Shown here: positions 9,069-17,747 of the stretch, in pieces
Layout of the letters: the number at the start of each line of letters is the position of its first letter
Numbering within the stretch: the stretch's first letter is position 1
Program-made: the position numbers and the translations under genes
Assembly: GCA_008704415.1 (NCBI GenBank)
Contig: VXIS01000488.1
Location: forward strand, 1-25,480
Reading direction: 5' to 3'
Source: Sphaerosporella brunnea
Taxonomy: Eukaryota; Ascomycota; Pezizomycetes; Pezizales; Pyronemataceae
DNA: 25,480 nt
The notes under the pieces: generated by a model
The model's database searches: none
What the model saw: only the letters and a program-made list of their open reading frames with translations
What the model was told of the DNA's origin: nothing

Positions 9069-9500
9069 TTTTTTTCTTTTAATGATATTGCATTTGACCG
9101 CTTGCGGCCATCACATATGTAGCGGAGAAGACACTACGCTACCCCCAGGGTCTTGAGGGACCCTCTACCGGGGCCTGCGGCGCTTCTAAGGAAATGGACG
9201 AAGGAAAGGAAAGGCGATGCGTTAGACGGCTAGGAGATAGAGGTCTTTACATGATGCCCTTGACGGTCCAGCAGGCAATTTTTGTCGAATGAAAGAAAGC
9301 TAAGACCGCCTCCGTACACCCGTCTTCCGCCAGTAGGGCAGCCTTCTCGGTGGACGGCGAGCGTTTCCTCCAACCAGCCTCTCTGGTGTCGTCGTTGACC
9401 ACCTTCCACAGCGTCATTCGCCCGACCTTTCACCTCTTGCACAACGTGAAGAGATGGCTGAGGGTTTAGGTGACACCTGGTCCACACCACTAGCATTTAT
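9069..9500 (-). mobile_element. Tad1-like LINE 3' fragment (copy B)
   Basis: The plus-strand T-run and following bases (9069-9117) match the LINE copy A 3' end. Upstream in element orientation, 9412-9242 encodes MTLWKVVNDDTREAGWRKR followed by ALLAEDG and AFFHSTKIACW, ending at TAA. This aligns with the copy A tail (MWKAVVEATHKR...LLADRR...FLSSTNMGMW). Just before it lies QPSLHVVQEV, the counterpart of QSVDHVFKTC, with the zinc-ligand Cys changed. The fragment is 5'-truncated near 9500, as is usual for LINE insertions. It sits between a hAT fragment and a CCGGCC-rich block and may have inserted into an older hAT element. Confidence 0.75.
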
Positions 9501-9666
9501 TGTCCGTCCTCCTATTCGTTCATGTCTTGTAGGGGGCTGTTGCAGTTTCTCCTGCCGAGAAACAACAAATGGGATCACCAGCCTTGAGTTGTTCCACCGG
9601 TGTTTGAATGTGATTAGCGCTTTTAGTGGTCCAGCGTTCGGCACAATGACTCACCCGACCTTAATT

Positions 9667-9810
9667 CAGGATACCGGGCACCGGCCGGCACCTATCAGAT
9701 ATCCAGGTTTTTCGTATGCCGGCCCAAACCTGTTGGTGTTGCTACATAACCGGCCCGACCTGACCCACTCCGCGGGGCCCCGTTTGACCTGGCGGCCGGC
9801 CCGACTATTG
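9667..9810. repeat. CCGGCCC-rich block, possible hAT terminus
   Basis: From CAGGATACCGGGCACCGGCC at 9667 onward, CCGGCC(C) occurs repeatedly (near 9682, 9719, 9751, 9792), in forms such as CCGGCCCGACC. Many fungal and plant hAT elements begin with CAG-initial terminal repeats and carry GGCCGG-type subterminal repeats, and hAT coding fragments lie nearby. A matching opposite end and a second copy of the 8 bases before it (CCTTAATT) were not found, so the assignment is an inference. Confidence 0.35.
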
Positions 9811-10410
9811 ACCGCCCTGGCTGGTTGTCTTGGGATCATTAGGTTTTTGGGAAGCGGCAAGGATCGCTCCGAAGCGTGTACTGACGTCAGGGCCGTCAAA
9901 CGTCCTTCCAGTCCGGCTTTCGACGAGGCCTCAACCCGTTTGATTGCAACGGGCTTCAGTTTAGCCCCTGCCGGAGACTATCAGCGCAAGTCAAAACACC
10001 GCGCCCGGTGGACGCCGCGAGCGCCTGTGTAACGTGACATCCAAAGATTCACAAAGAATGCAGGACAAATTGTCAAAGCCCCTAGGCGTCCATCTCCACT
10101 GACCGATGTCGCAAATCATTCAGCATACGCGCAACCTGCTGGATCTGTGTGCCACGAGATCTTCCCTTACCCAAGGCTTGGTTCACTTAATAGCGTTGTC
10201 GGCCAACGACGCCCTGTGAGCTGTAATAGTGTATCAACCTATCACTGGGAACAGTCAGCAATGCACCAAGATTAGAACCGATGAATAGATATCTTTTTGG
10301 CTGGACACGCTCTGGTTCAGCTGACATGTCAGGGATTGCATTACGCTCACCTGCCATGGGTGGAAGATCTCATCCGAACAGGCGCTGGCCTTTTGATCAA
10401 ATCCTTCCAT

Positions 10411-10752
10411 CTACTGGTGCTGAAAGCGGTCCAAGGCATTGAATCGACAGTTTGCCAACCGCGCCCGCTTTCCATTCTCCCATGCTGAATGAAGCAGGTT
10501 ATTCGGGCGAGCACCCAAAGATGCAACGAGCGCAGGACCAAAATGGGTACCTTTGTGATCACGGTCCCACAGTCGCTTGGCCTCAGATCTGGCTCGCTGC
10601 ACCCAGAAGGGCCAGTACTCCCACTCCTGCCCAAAGTACTTGAACTTCGTTTCAGGGTGAAGAGCGATTGGCGCATCATAAACCGACGTACGGTCCAGTA
10701 GCCAGTAATACCTATCAATACCTCCGACGGCGTCGCAGTCCTCCACTTTCAA
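10411..10752 (-). pseudogene. hAT-superfamily transposase fragment (late part)
   Basis: This 113-codon minus-strand frame contains IDRYYWLLDRTSVY, then IALHPETKFKYFGQEW, then a Trp and ARSEAKRLWDRDHKG. In fungal hAT transposases the segment 'KLDxYYxLxDxTPxYxAAxxLHPxxKxxYFExxW', followed by a Trp-containing helix and LWxxxYK, lies between the RWN region and the C-terminal dimerisation domain. Order and spacing match that segment. The frame closes at 10411 without the DPxxWW and ERxFS motifs, and other frames just beyond do not restore them. It lies at higher coordinates than the 8611-8960 fragment, although it belongs later in the protein on this strand, so the two are separate copies or a rearranged one. 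Confidence 0.65.
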
Positions 10753-13289
10753 ACTCCACTGTCAACTATAAGTCACCCCACTCGCCATAGTCGACGGTTG
10801 TTTGGATATCCTGGTCTCCTAAACGTGACTACCAAGCTTGTATCGGGAGTTTGTTGCCCATGGTCTCTAAACACGTTATTGTTTTGCCCTGGCACCTTCA
10901 TGTACTGTCATGGGGTGGAAATAAGCCCTTGCGTCGTAGCATTTGTGGGAACAATCGTGCGCACGCTGCATCCGCGGTGTCAGTTGAGGGCTGTCAATTA
11001 TCCACATCTGTTTCTCCCTGCGAGCTTTTTTCCTTCTTCACACACCGCAATTTCGATCTTATGGATCTCAACCATCCGCCCGCGCTTGGTGGCACATCGT
11101 CCAGGTGTCTCACACGAGCTGGCGACAAAGGGGCAGGCACGATCAAATGTGGATTACATCACCCCTGAACATCAGCGAAACGCCCACCTACCGAGGTTGA
11201 CTTATACAATATCATGCTTGGACGGAGGCCTGGATGCAGCTTAGTGTAGACGTGTCTAGATCGAACTCAAAATATTTCGACGCCGCCGGCTGTCCTTCGG
11301 CTCCGAAATCGAGTGGAGTTCCGTAGAAGCCGCACGAATACAGCGTTGCGATGGTCATCCGCTCGTATGGTCAGTCGCAAATGCCTGGGCCCGTGCGCAC
11401 ATATGTAATGATTCATTCGCTCGACCGATACATGGAGAGGACGACCAAAGGCCGGGACGGAAAGTAGGGCAAGCTCCAAAACCTTGTAGTACCAATTCTT
11501 CATATAATCTGCCGGCGGGAAGGCGATATTTTATGAAGCTTTGCACAGGTCTTTATGGCTTCCGCTGTAAGTGGCAGTCGTGAATCTATCACAGCATCTA
11601 TGAGGCATTAGCTTCTGCTATAGCTACAATGGCAGTCGTCCGTGTGACATCCTAAATCCGTGGAGGGCTCTACGTTTCTGACGCGCCTCATTTTCAAATA
11701 GCATATCGGGTACAGCGACCATTCCCACTGAGCGTCTTGTACTCGTAGGTACCTAGACCTGCAGAGCTACATGGAAAAACTACAGCACGGAACAATCAAT
11801 GGACTACAGCTTCCCCGGGTGGCACGTATACCTCCGACAATGCAGCGGCGGAAGACTGCATGACTATCACTTTCAGGTGCGCAATCTTGTGATCTTCTTG
11901 ATTAAACTGATAACCACGGAAGAGAATCCCAAAAGCAAGAATGACAGACAAAATATGAAAACGAGTAATCCAAACGTCCCAGTCGCGTACCTCCTACACC
12001 TGGCTTGGGTGAGCGTGCTTGCTTAACCGCTTGTCCTGCGTCAGTCCGACGGTTGGTGCATGCAGAAGCCGGAGACATACCTGCGACATACTGCGTGTAC
12101 CACGCCCGCCTGACGAGGCTGAACATATCAATGTGAACCTGACACAGCACCGATCACCAACGACCTGAAAGATGTGAACCAAACTCAACGGCTGGTCGTA
12201 TTCGTCCCTAACGATGACAACGCAGAGTGTTTCTCTGGACCAGGCCAAGGAGTCATCCTGTGGGAAAGCGCCCGAGCAAAACGCGGGAACCTTTTTCTCC
12301 TGGCAGAAGGATTGAAAATGAAAACAGACCGCCGTGCACCCCAAAATTGGAAAACCTGAACGGTAGGTGAAAGCAGATGCTCGTACCGCAAATCCTGGAA
12401 CACGGCACCCTCAACGCCGCACCCCGTTCTTCTAAGATCGGAAAAAGAGGGCGACCCCAAGCCCTCCATAGTTGCCACAATGGATGAGCGCACAAAGAGT
12501 CGTGAACACTGTGATCCCGCGTTGCCAAACCTCATCAACCGCATTTCACCAAACCTTGTTACATCCCAGTGCTTTGGAAAGACCTCCTGCACAGCATTGG
12601 TCAGCAAGGCTTCGAACACCGCCTACCAACCTGGTTGAATAATTGCGTTATCGGATGTCGTTCTTTTGACATGCTCGCAGTCAGCTGCTAATCATGGCGC
12701 ACTCTGTAGATGAGGTGCAAAGGGGGGTGGGCATCACCCACGTCGGCAATTACCTGGAGCGTTGTAGGAGCCCAAATGGACAGCGTATGAGTTGTTAGCA
12801 ACAACGTGGGACGACATGGGTATATTCTCTTTGGGTCAATCTGCGCCAGCGGTTGCCACTGCACACTGTCGGTTTTCTTTCCACAACGCCTAGCCACTCC
12901 ACAGCCATGTCCCTGGGCCGGTTTTGGGTACAGCAATCATCCCACAATGGCCGCAGTGGTGTACACTTTCAAACGCTATCTGATATGGAAACATTGCACA
13001 TTACTGATGGAGGATACCTTGTGCAGTGGTGGGTATAGAAGTGCCAGGATTGTAGCCAATGGTGACATTAGAGTGTGCGCTTTGAGACACGGTCTTGCTA
13101 GGTGTTCCAGCGTTCATGAACTTACGTTCGCGGACAAATAGGTCGGACCAACCCGAGGTCTGCTGCAACAGCGCGGGAGACTTCGCGTGTTGCAGTCGTT
13201 GTTATCATCTGGTCGCTTCATTTGTCCTCTCCGGAGTACCGACGGCCGCGTGGAAGCTGTGGAAGGTCTCTGCCTCGTCATAATATGAG
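10753..13289. other. Long stretch without a recognisable gene
   Basis: Frames examined include plus 10798-11244 (148 codons), minus 12619-12185 (144 codons, first codon GTG), minus 11503-11267, and plus 12806-13141. None shows a domain or motif I know, and none has a clear set of splice sites linking it to others. A short minus-strand frame near 11365-11224 (MTIATLYSCGFYG...) looks protein-like but has a stop just upstream and is unassigned. Decayed transposon DNA is likely. Confidence 0.4.
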
Positions 13290-14231
13290 AACTCCAACGT
13301 GAGTAATCCCGTAGAAAATGAGCAGGCAGTATTCCTCGGGGTCGTCGGGTAGCGTGACGATCTCGAAGTGATCTTCAAGCTAGAGAAAGCTGATCCTGAG
13401 TGCCGTCCAGCCATGCTCCCAGATCGCAAAGACAGCCGGGTCCCCTGATTGGTAGGGGTGTTTCCCCATGATGTGAGCCTTGCCCAGATAGATGTACAAC
13501 GGCCGAGGACGCGGACGTCGTTCCGTCACACTCCCACACTCCCGGTTGTGTGGATGTGAAACCTTGACGTGAATCTGTTTTCCCACACCGGATGCCCTGC
13601 CTTTCCAGGCTTGTCCAACCATCAACCCCTTTTCATCTGCGTTGTATGTGTTCTCGACCTTAATCTTCTTGTGGGCGTGTACCTTGCTGAGTCCGCTGAA
13701 AAAAGACTTGATGCTTGCTGGCTGATCTGCTCCCACCCTTTCATTGCCGATTGGACCAGCGAAGCATGAAGCGAGCTGAGGGAGATGATGAAGGAAGCGA
13801 GTGATCCACCTTTTACCAATTAGCGCCTTTAGTCTCTTTTTCTTTCCTATCTTTACCGACGAGTGGTGAGCGTTCAGACAGGTTAGCCTGCACCATTCGT
13901 ATGACTTGAGTTGCTGATGCAGTGATCGCCATGTCGCCTTATTTCTTGATCCTGCGAAAGATCTCTGCTTTTTGATCGGGTTTGAGGTTCTGTGTTTGGC
14001 TAAAGACTCTGCGCGGGTCTTGAATGGTACCCCGTGAGAACCCATACTTCTAATCTGTATACGGATTCTTTTCGTGTGCTTCGCTTGTGGCTTGACCTTC
14101 CCCAGGTTGAGTGTGTTGAGTGCGGAGGATATCGCCTTGAGTAGTGCGCTCGCCTTCAGTAGTACGCTCGCTCCGCGATTTATGCGAATATCACCACTCT
14201 CGGTTACCACCCAAACAAGACCTCGATGCAC
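13290..14231 (-). pseudogene. pogo/Fot1-like (Tc1/mariner) DDE transposase relic
   Basis: Fot1-type transposases mobilise fungal DNA elements at TA sites. On the minus strand 283 codons are open (14231-13380). The N-terminal part is weakly conserved. From about 13820 the family pattern is clear: IGKRWITRFLHHLPQLAS (end of the HTH_Tnp_Tc5 domain), ADQPASIKSFFSGLSKV, then NTYNADEKG with the first catalytic Asp near residue 199 (13637-13635), and later FAIWEHGWTALRISFL. A TAG at 13382-13380 replaces what is normally Trp; the same frame continues as LEDHFEI and LLIFYG, where the second catalytic Asp (usual motif LLIFDGH) is Tyr. A further stop follows near 13285. The third acidic residue and the C-terminus were not found, and terminal inverted repeats were not seen. 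Confidence 0.85.
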
Positions 14232-15419
14232 TGGCGCTGTTGCGTCTCAATCCAATACCCAAAGAAGCCTATGTAGTAAGGTCTCGCTCCCGTCGGCCAG
14301 CGCTTGTGACAAAATGTGCTTGCAGGTGTCTGACTGGGTGCGAGCATCAAATTATCACGTTTCGATGTTTCCAGGGGGGGTCTGAATTGCGCAGACGCTA
14401 CCCCGTTCTCACAACATCTTCTTTACTATGCTATCCTGCTCCGGTGCATGTCTCATGGTATCCTAGGGCCGAGGGCTCTCGTGTCGGTGGTCTAGATGAG
14501 GCCGCCGAGTGCGTATAAGCTCACGCTTGGGTGGCTATCTTGACTGTCGCGTCTGTGTCGACTATCTTCGACGTTGGTTTACATATCAAATATGCGCTAC
14601 TACTCACGCTCCAAAACCACTGGGATACACCATGCGAGATTCCAGGTGTGCAACGTGTCTCGATGGGCTCCTTTTCTTTGCCATCAGTTTGAGCTTGGAA
14701 ACAGGCGCTGGTTCGTGTATTCATACGTCCTTGTGCGCTCCTTTTTGCAAGTCGTGCAGATATAGGGTAGAAATCATTCATTTTTAAAGCTGTCTAGATA
14801 TCCGTGCAGTTGGAGATCCGCCCAAGCATCAGCTAGACTGTGCCGGATAGGCCCCTATCTTGTTGAATGACAACTGTGTGGGAATGCTCTGGCCACTCAG
14901 CCCCCGCGTAGAGTCGAAGTTCATGTTCCTGACGCCAATCCTGCACATCAATGTGTCGGTCACCTATATTCCGTGGGAGACTGCCTAGCATCATCGCCAA
15001 CCTGGGTGTACGGCAACGCCTTCCCATACACGTGTATCTGGATTGATTCAATCGGTCGCAGAAACCCATGAGGCAGCAGCCTACACCCTGCGCGACATAT
15101 GCTAGATCTTTTGGCATGAACTATGTTCTTCCCCTTCGCAGTCTGACCGAAAATGAATTCACGGATCATTAGTACGTGACTAATTACCACTTTTTGAATG
15201 TTGCGTCGAACCTAGCTTCGAGTGCTGTACTTGAAGGCACGAAACGCTGAACCGGAAACCATGCACAGATCAATAGCTTGTCCGTGGCGATTCAGGCGTG
15301 GTGGCACATGACTTGTTGGCTATATCATGTGCGCCAACCTGCGACCTCGAGATGCGGGGTTCCACCTGAGCAGTATCTGGTCAAAGTTAGTGAGAGCTAT
15401 ACGCATATCCAGTGGTGCA
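14232..15419. other. Stretch without a recognisable gene
   Basis: Open frames of 60-124 codons on both strands (for example minus 15117-14833 and plus 14144-14518) show no known motifs. The part next to 14231 may include the N-terminal coding region or terminal repeat of the pogo-like relic, but neither could be identified. Confidence 0.4.
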
Positions 15420-15560
15420 CACGAGACCGCGAGACGAGACCGAGAATGATTGACACAGGTTGAGAACTGTCAAGACCGCTCGAGAATGGCGAGACTCACC
15501 GAGCATGACGGCGGCCTCGCCAGACCAGGCGAGACCCAGCAAGAACCTCTCCGGCGCGGG
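15420..15560 (+). repeat. CGAGA/GAGACC-rich segment
   Basis: A run of closely spaced CGAGA, GAGACC and CGAGAATG words, all on the plus strand, starts near 15423 and fades by about 15545. The words are the same as in the dispersed repeat that begins at 15681, but a base-by-base alignment to it is not obvious. It may be a diverged or rearranged part of the same repeat. Confidence 0.55.
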
Positions 15561-15680
15561 AGAGCTTCCAGTCTGTATCGCAAACTGGGCGGACGGGTCA
15601 TGCGCGCTGGTGCACCTAGGTGGGCGAGGAACATAACATCAATGCAATTGCAGACACTATCAACAGCGGCACCATAGCAG

Positions 15681-15835
15681 CCTGAACGTGGGCGAGACAA
15701 TCAAGCACTCCCGAGAATGACGAGACCGGACGAGAACCGTCGAGACTGCGAAGAGACCGCCGAGGCATTCAAGACCGCATGATTCTCACGAGGCCGAGAC
15801 CCTCGGCGACAATTCTCGACTCGTGTGCAACACTG
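15681..15835 (+). repeat. CGAGA-rich dispersed repeat, copy B
   Basis: This is the second copy of the repeat at 945-1110, in the same orientation and about 14.7 kb away. It shares the left edge CCTGAACGT and the right edge GTGTGCAACACTG, with small internal indels. A related CGAGA-rich segment lies 120 bases upstream, so copy B looks like the right part of a larger block (15420-15835). Confidence 0.75.
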
Positions 15836-16035
15836 AGCATATCGGCGCGCAAATCTACGGGTACTAGTCAGCTACACATAGTACATTGACACCACCGCCA
15901 GGGAGTTCCTGGCCTGAGTTGGCACGTATTGTTAGCATTAAACCATTGTTTCGTATCCATCCGTGAACCTGGCCGCTTGGATGTGTGCTGCCTATGCCCA
16001 TCTCTTCGATGTGCTCCACTACCGAATCCACTTGA

Positions 16036-16084
16036 CAATAGTGCAGTATTTTAAAAGTTTAATTTTTGACTTTCTGCGCGTTCT
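16036..16084. repeat. Fragment matching the LINE leader (second copy of 4640-4690)
   Basis: GCAGTATTTTAAAA (16043-16056) and TTTTGACTTTCTGCGCG (16064-16080) match 4647-4660 and 4669-4685. Similarity ends on both sides: no ORF1 sequence follows at lower coordinates beyond a few codons. It may be a scrap of a third LINE copy, or a short sequence that both loci took from another repeat. Confidence 0.6.
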
Positions 16085-16259
16085 CGCCATGACAGGATGG
16101 GGAGCGGGCTTTCACCGCAGCTGTGGCGATTGTCATCAATTCTGGCCCCATACATACATTCATGTCGACAAATGCGGGAATCCCGGACTCGTCTCCCCAC
16201 GAGAGAACGCACATGTCACGGCTCAAGGTTAAGGGGTGGCTCGGCGCTAGGGTTAGGGT

Positions 16260-16292
16260 GTCACGTGACGCGGCGCGCCGCGGTCACATGAC
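16260..16292. promoter_or_regulatory. Palindromic CACGTG array in LTR U3
   Basis: GTCACGTGAC (16260-16269, self-complementary) is followed by GCGGCGCGCCGC (16270-16281, self-complementary), one G, and GTCACATGAC (16283-16292). The 3' LTR has the intact second site (GTCACGTGAC, 21537-21546), so this copy has lost one base of the palindrome. GTCACGTGAC is the core bound by Cbf1/USF-type bHLH factors. Position upstream of the TATA-like element fits an enhancer or repressor site; this is an inference from sequence. Confidence 0.6.
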
Positions 16293-16300
16293 GGGAAAGC

Positions 16301-16360
16301 ATAAATGGCGAGGTTTCACTTGTTTTTGTTTCTTTTGTTCTTTTCTTCTTTACAGAACGT
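16301..16360 (+). promoter_or_regulatory. Likely LTR core promoter and transcript start
   Basis: ATAAAT at 16301-16306 is a TATA-like box. A C/T-rich tract (16310-16351) follows, as is common before fungal start sites. ACAGAACGT (16352-16360) is exactly complementary to the candidate primer-binding site at 16505-16513, which would be expected if the RNA begins here and primes its own reverse transcription. The start site itself is inferred. Confidence 0.5.
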
Positions 16361-16504
16361 CTTGTATACTAGCAAACCTAGTAACCTTGAACCACCTTGT
16401 CTTGTCTCGTCTTCTTCTGCCTCTTGTCCTTGTCCTCCTGCCTCCGGTCCTTGCCTCAAAAGCTACGTACCTTGGACGTCTCCTCGCGCCTGTCCCGTTA
16501 CAGT

Positions 16505-16513
16505 ACGTTCTGT
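16505..16513 (+). other. Candidate self-priming primer-binding site
   Basis: ACGTTCTGT starts two bases after the 5' LTR and is the reverse complement of ACAGAACGT at 16352-16360 in the LTR. Tf1 of fission yeast and related fungal elements prime cDNA synthesis with the first 11 or so bases of their own RNA folded onto such a site, instead of a tRNA. Nine consecutive pairs are seen; the next pair is mismatched and the one after is G-U. Confidence 0.6.
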
Positions 16514-16567
16514 CCAACTATCTCCAATCTACGCAGCTCCTGCTCCTGCTCCCGACCTCGACACACC

Positions 16568-17725
16568 ATGCCGATATACAAAGCTATCTCCGACGACCTC
16601 TGGGCACGCCTCGTGGCTGCCAGCGTTCTCACCGATCTTGAAAACAACGACCCTCTCGACTATATTCACAGGATCTGCACCGAAGTCCTCAGTACCCCTG
16701 ACTATACACCTGCACCCACAGACGACGGCCTTACCTTGGCAGAAGAAACCGCTCGAGCCGACGCTGCCGAGTAAGAACTGGTCCATCAACCAGAAATCAT
16801 CACCCGCCTCCTGGGCCAGCCGGCACCGGAGAACCATGGAGTACGAGGTGACAAGCTCCCGGACGCACCTATGTTCGACGGCACCCGCGATAAGCTTCGG
16901 TCGTTTGTCGTCCAGCTCCGTCTCAAGCTGTTCGCAGACACCACACGTTTCCCAACCCCCCAGCTACGGTTGTCTTATGCCATCAACCGATGCGAAGGCC
17001 GTGCCATGGAACAACTCCTCCCCTACATTCGCGATAATGGCACGATTACAGAACTCGACGATGTTGAAGACGTCATCAGCGTCCTCCAGACTGCCTTTGG
17101 TGACCCGGACCGCGCCGCCACAGCTTGTCACAAGCTCCAAACCCTTCGACAAGGCAACAAGGAATTCTCGCTATACTACCCCGAGTTCTCCAGGCTGGTC
17201 TCCGATTTGGATTGGGATCAACGTGCCACCATGGATGCCCTCCGGCATGGACTCTCAATCGAAATCCTCGAGAAGCTCATCGGCACACCGAATCCCACCA
17301 ACCTCAATGACTTTGTCAACCTGTGCCAACATTTCGACTCCCAAATCTGTGGCGTTGAGCAGCTCCGCAAACTCCGGTCTAGCACTTCATCTTCAGTCCC
17401 CCGCAATGCCAGTCACCATCCGGTCACTACTCCACAACATCCCCGCACGCCTCAAGGAACCTTCACCCCCACTTCGGCCCCCCAGCCTCAATCTGACACT
17501 ACGCAGCTCGTCCCTACACCTTTGGACCTTTCCGCCAATCGCCGCAAGATCACACCCCAGGAACTAGCTGCCCGGCTTGCCGAGGGTCGCTGTCTCTACT
17601 GCGGCGGTCACGGGCACTTGGCTGCGACCTGCCCCAATAAGCCGGCCCACCTCCGAGCCGCCGCCACCACTACGACTACCACGCTCACTCCCCTCCCAAC
17701 CGACGACCAGTCGGGAAACGTCTAG
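16568..17725 (+). pseudogene. gag: gag (capsid/nucleocapsid) with one internal stop
   Basis: Gag forms the virus-like particle and binds the element RNA. The ATG at 16568 (ACACCATG context) opens a frame of 385 codons ended by TAG at 17723, with one internal TAA at 16772-16774 (codon 69). The most economical cause is CAA to TAA, a CpA to TpA change. The retrotrans_gag core begins with MFDGTRDKLRSFVVQLRLKL (16871 on) and extends through a helical region to about residue 260. A Ser/Thr/Pro/Gln-rich linker follows. One CCHC knuckle, CLYCGGHGHLAATC (residues 342-355, CX2CX4HX4C), lies near the end. The part after the TAA is 284 codons from an internal ATG, which could still yield a shortened Gag. 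Pol follows in the -1 frame. Confidence 0.93.
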
Positions 17726-17747
17726 ACTAGCCGCACATTGATGGCTA
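17713..17747 (+). promoter_or_regulatory. Likely -1 ribosomal frameshift site between gag and pol
   Basis: G_GGA_AAC occupies 17713-17719 in the exact gag phase (X_XXY_YYZ), two codons before the gag TAG. The pol frame is the -1 frame, open from 17641 and continuing after the heptamer as GKRLD. A TAG at 17728 then interrupts it; CAG to TAG would explain this stop. Eight bases after the heptamer, TAGCC (17728-17732) can pair with GGCTA (17743-17747) over a 10-base loop, a modest stimulator. Phase and spacing match known -1 sites; function is untested. Confidence 0.6.

Larger units (their letters stand above)
16214..16502 (+). repeat. 5' LTR of the chromovirus
   Basis: It begins TGTCACG and ends CGTTACA, an imperfect inverted pair. 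U3 holds a palindromic array with CACGTG sites (16260-16292) and a TATA-like ATAAAT at 16301-16306, followed by a long C/T-rich run. The proposed transcript start is ACAGAACGT at 16352, about 51 bases after ATAAAT. The right half is CTTGTC-rich. It matches 21468-21755 at about 96 percent. Confidence 0.97.

Noticed and set aside
9454..10032. 192-codon plus-strand frame as a gene
   Set aside because: It runs over the LINE fragment in antisense and over the CCGGCC-rich block, so its openness reflects composition.
12185..12619. 144-codon minus-strand frame as a gene
   Set aside because: It begins at GTG, shows no recognisable domain and has no supporting splice or promoter signals; left as unassigned.
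16123..16641. 172-codon frame across the 5' LTR boundary
   Set aside because: It spans flanking DNA, the LTR and the leader without any motif, and the gag frame explains the real coding signal.
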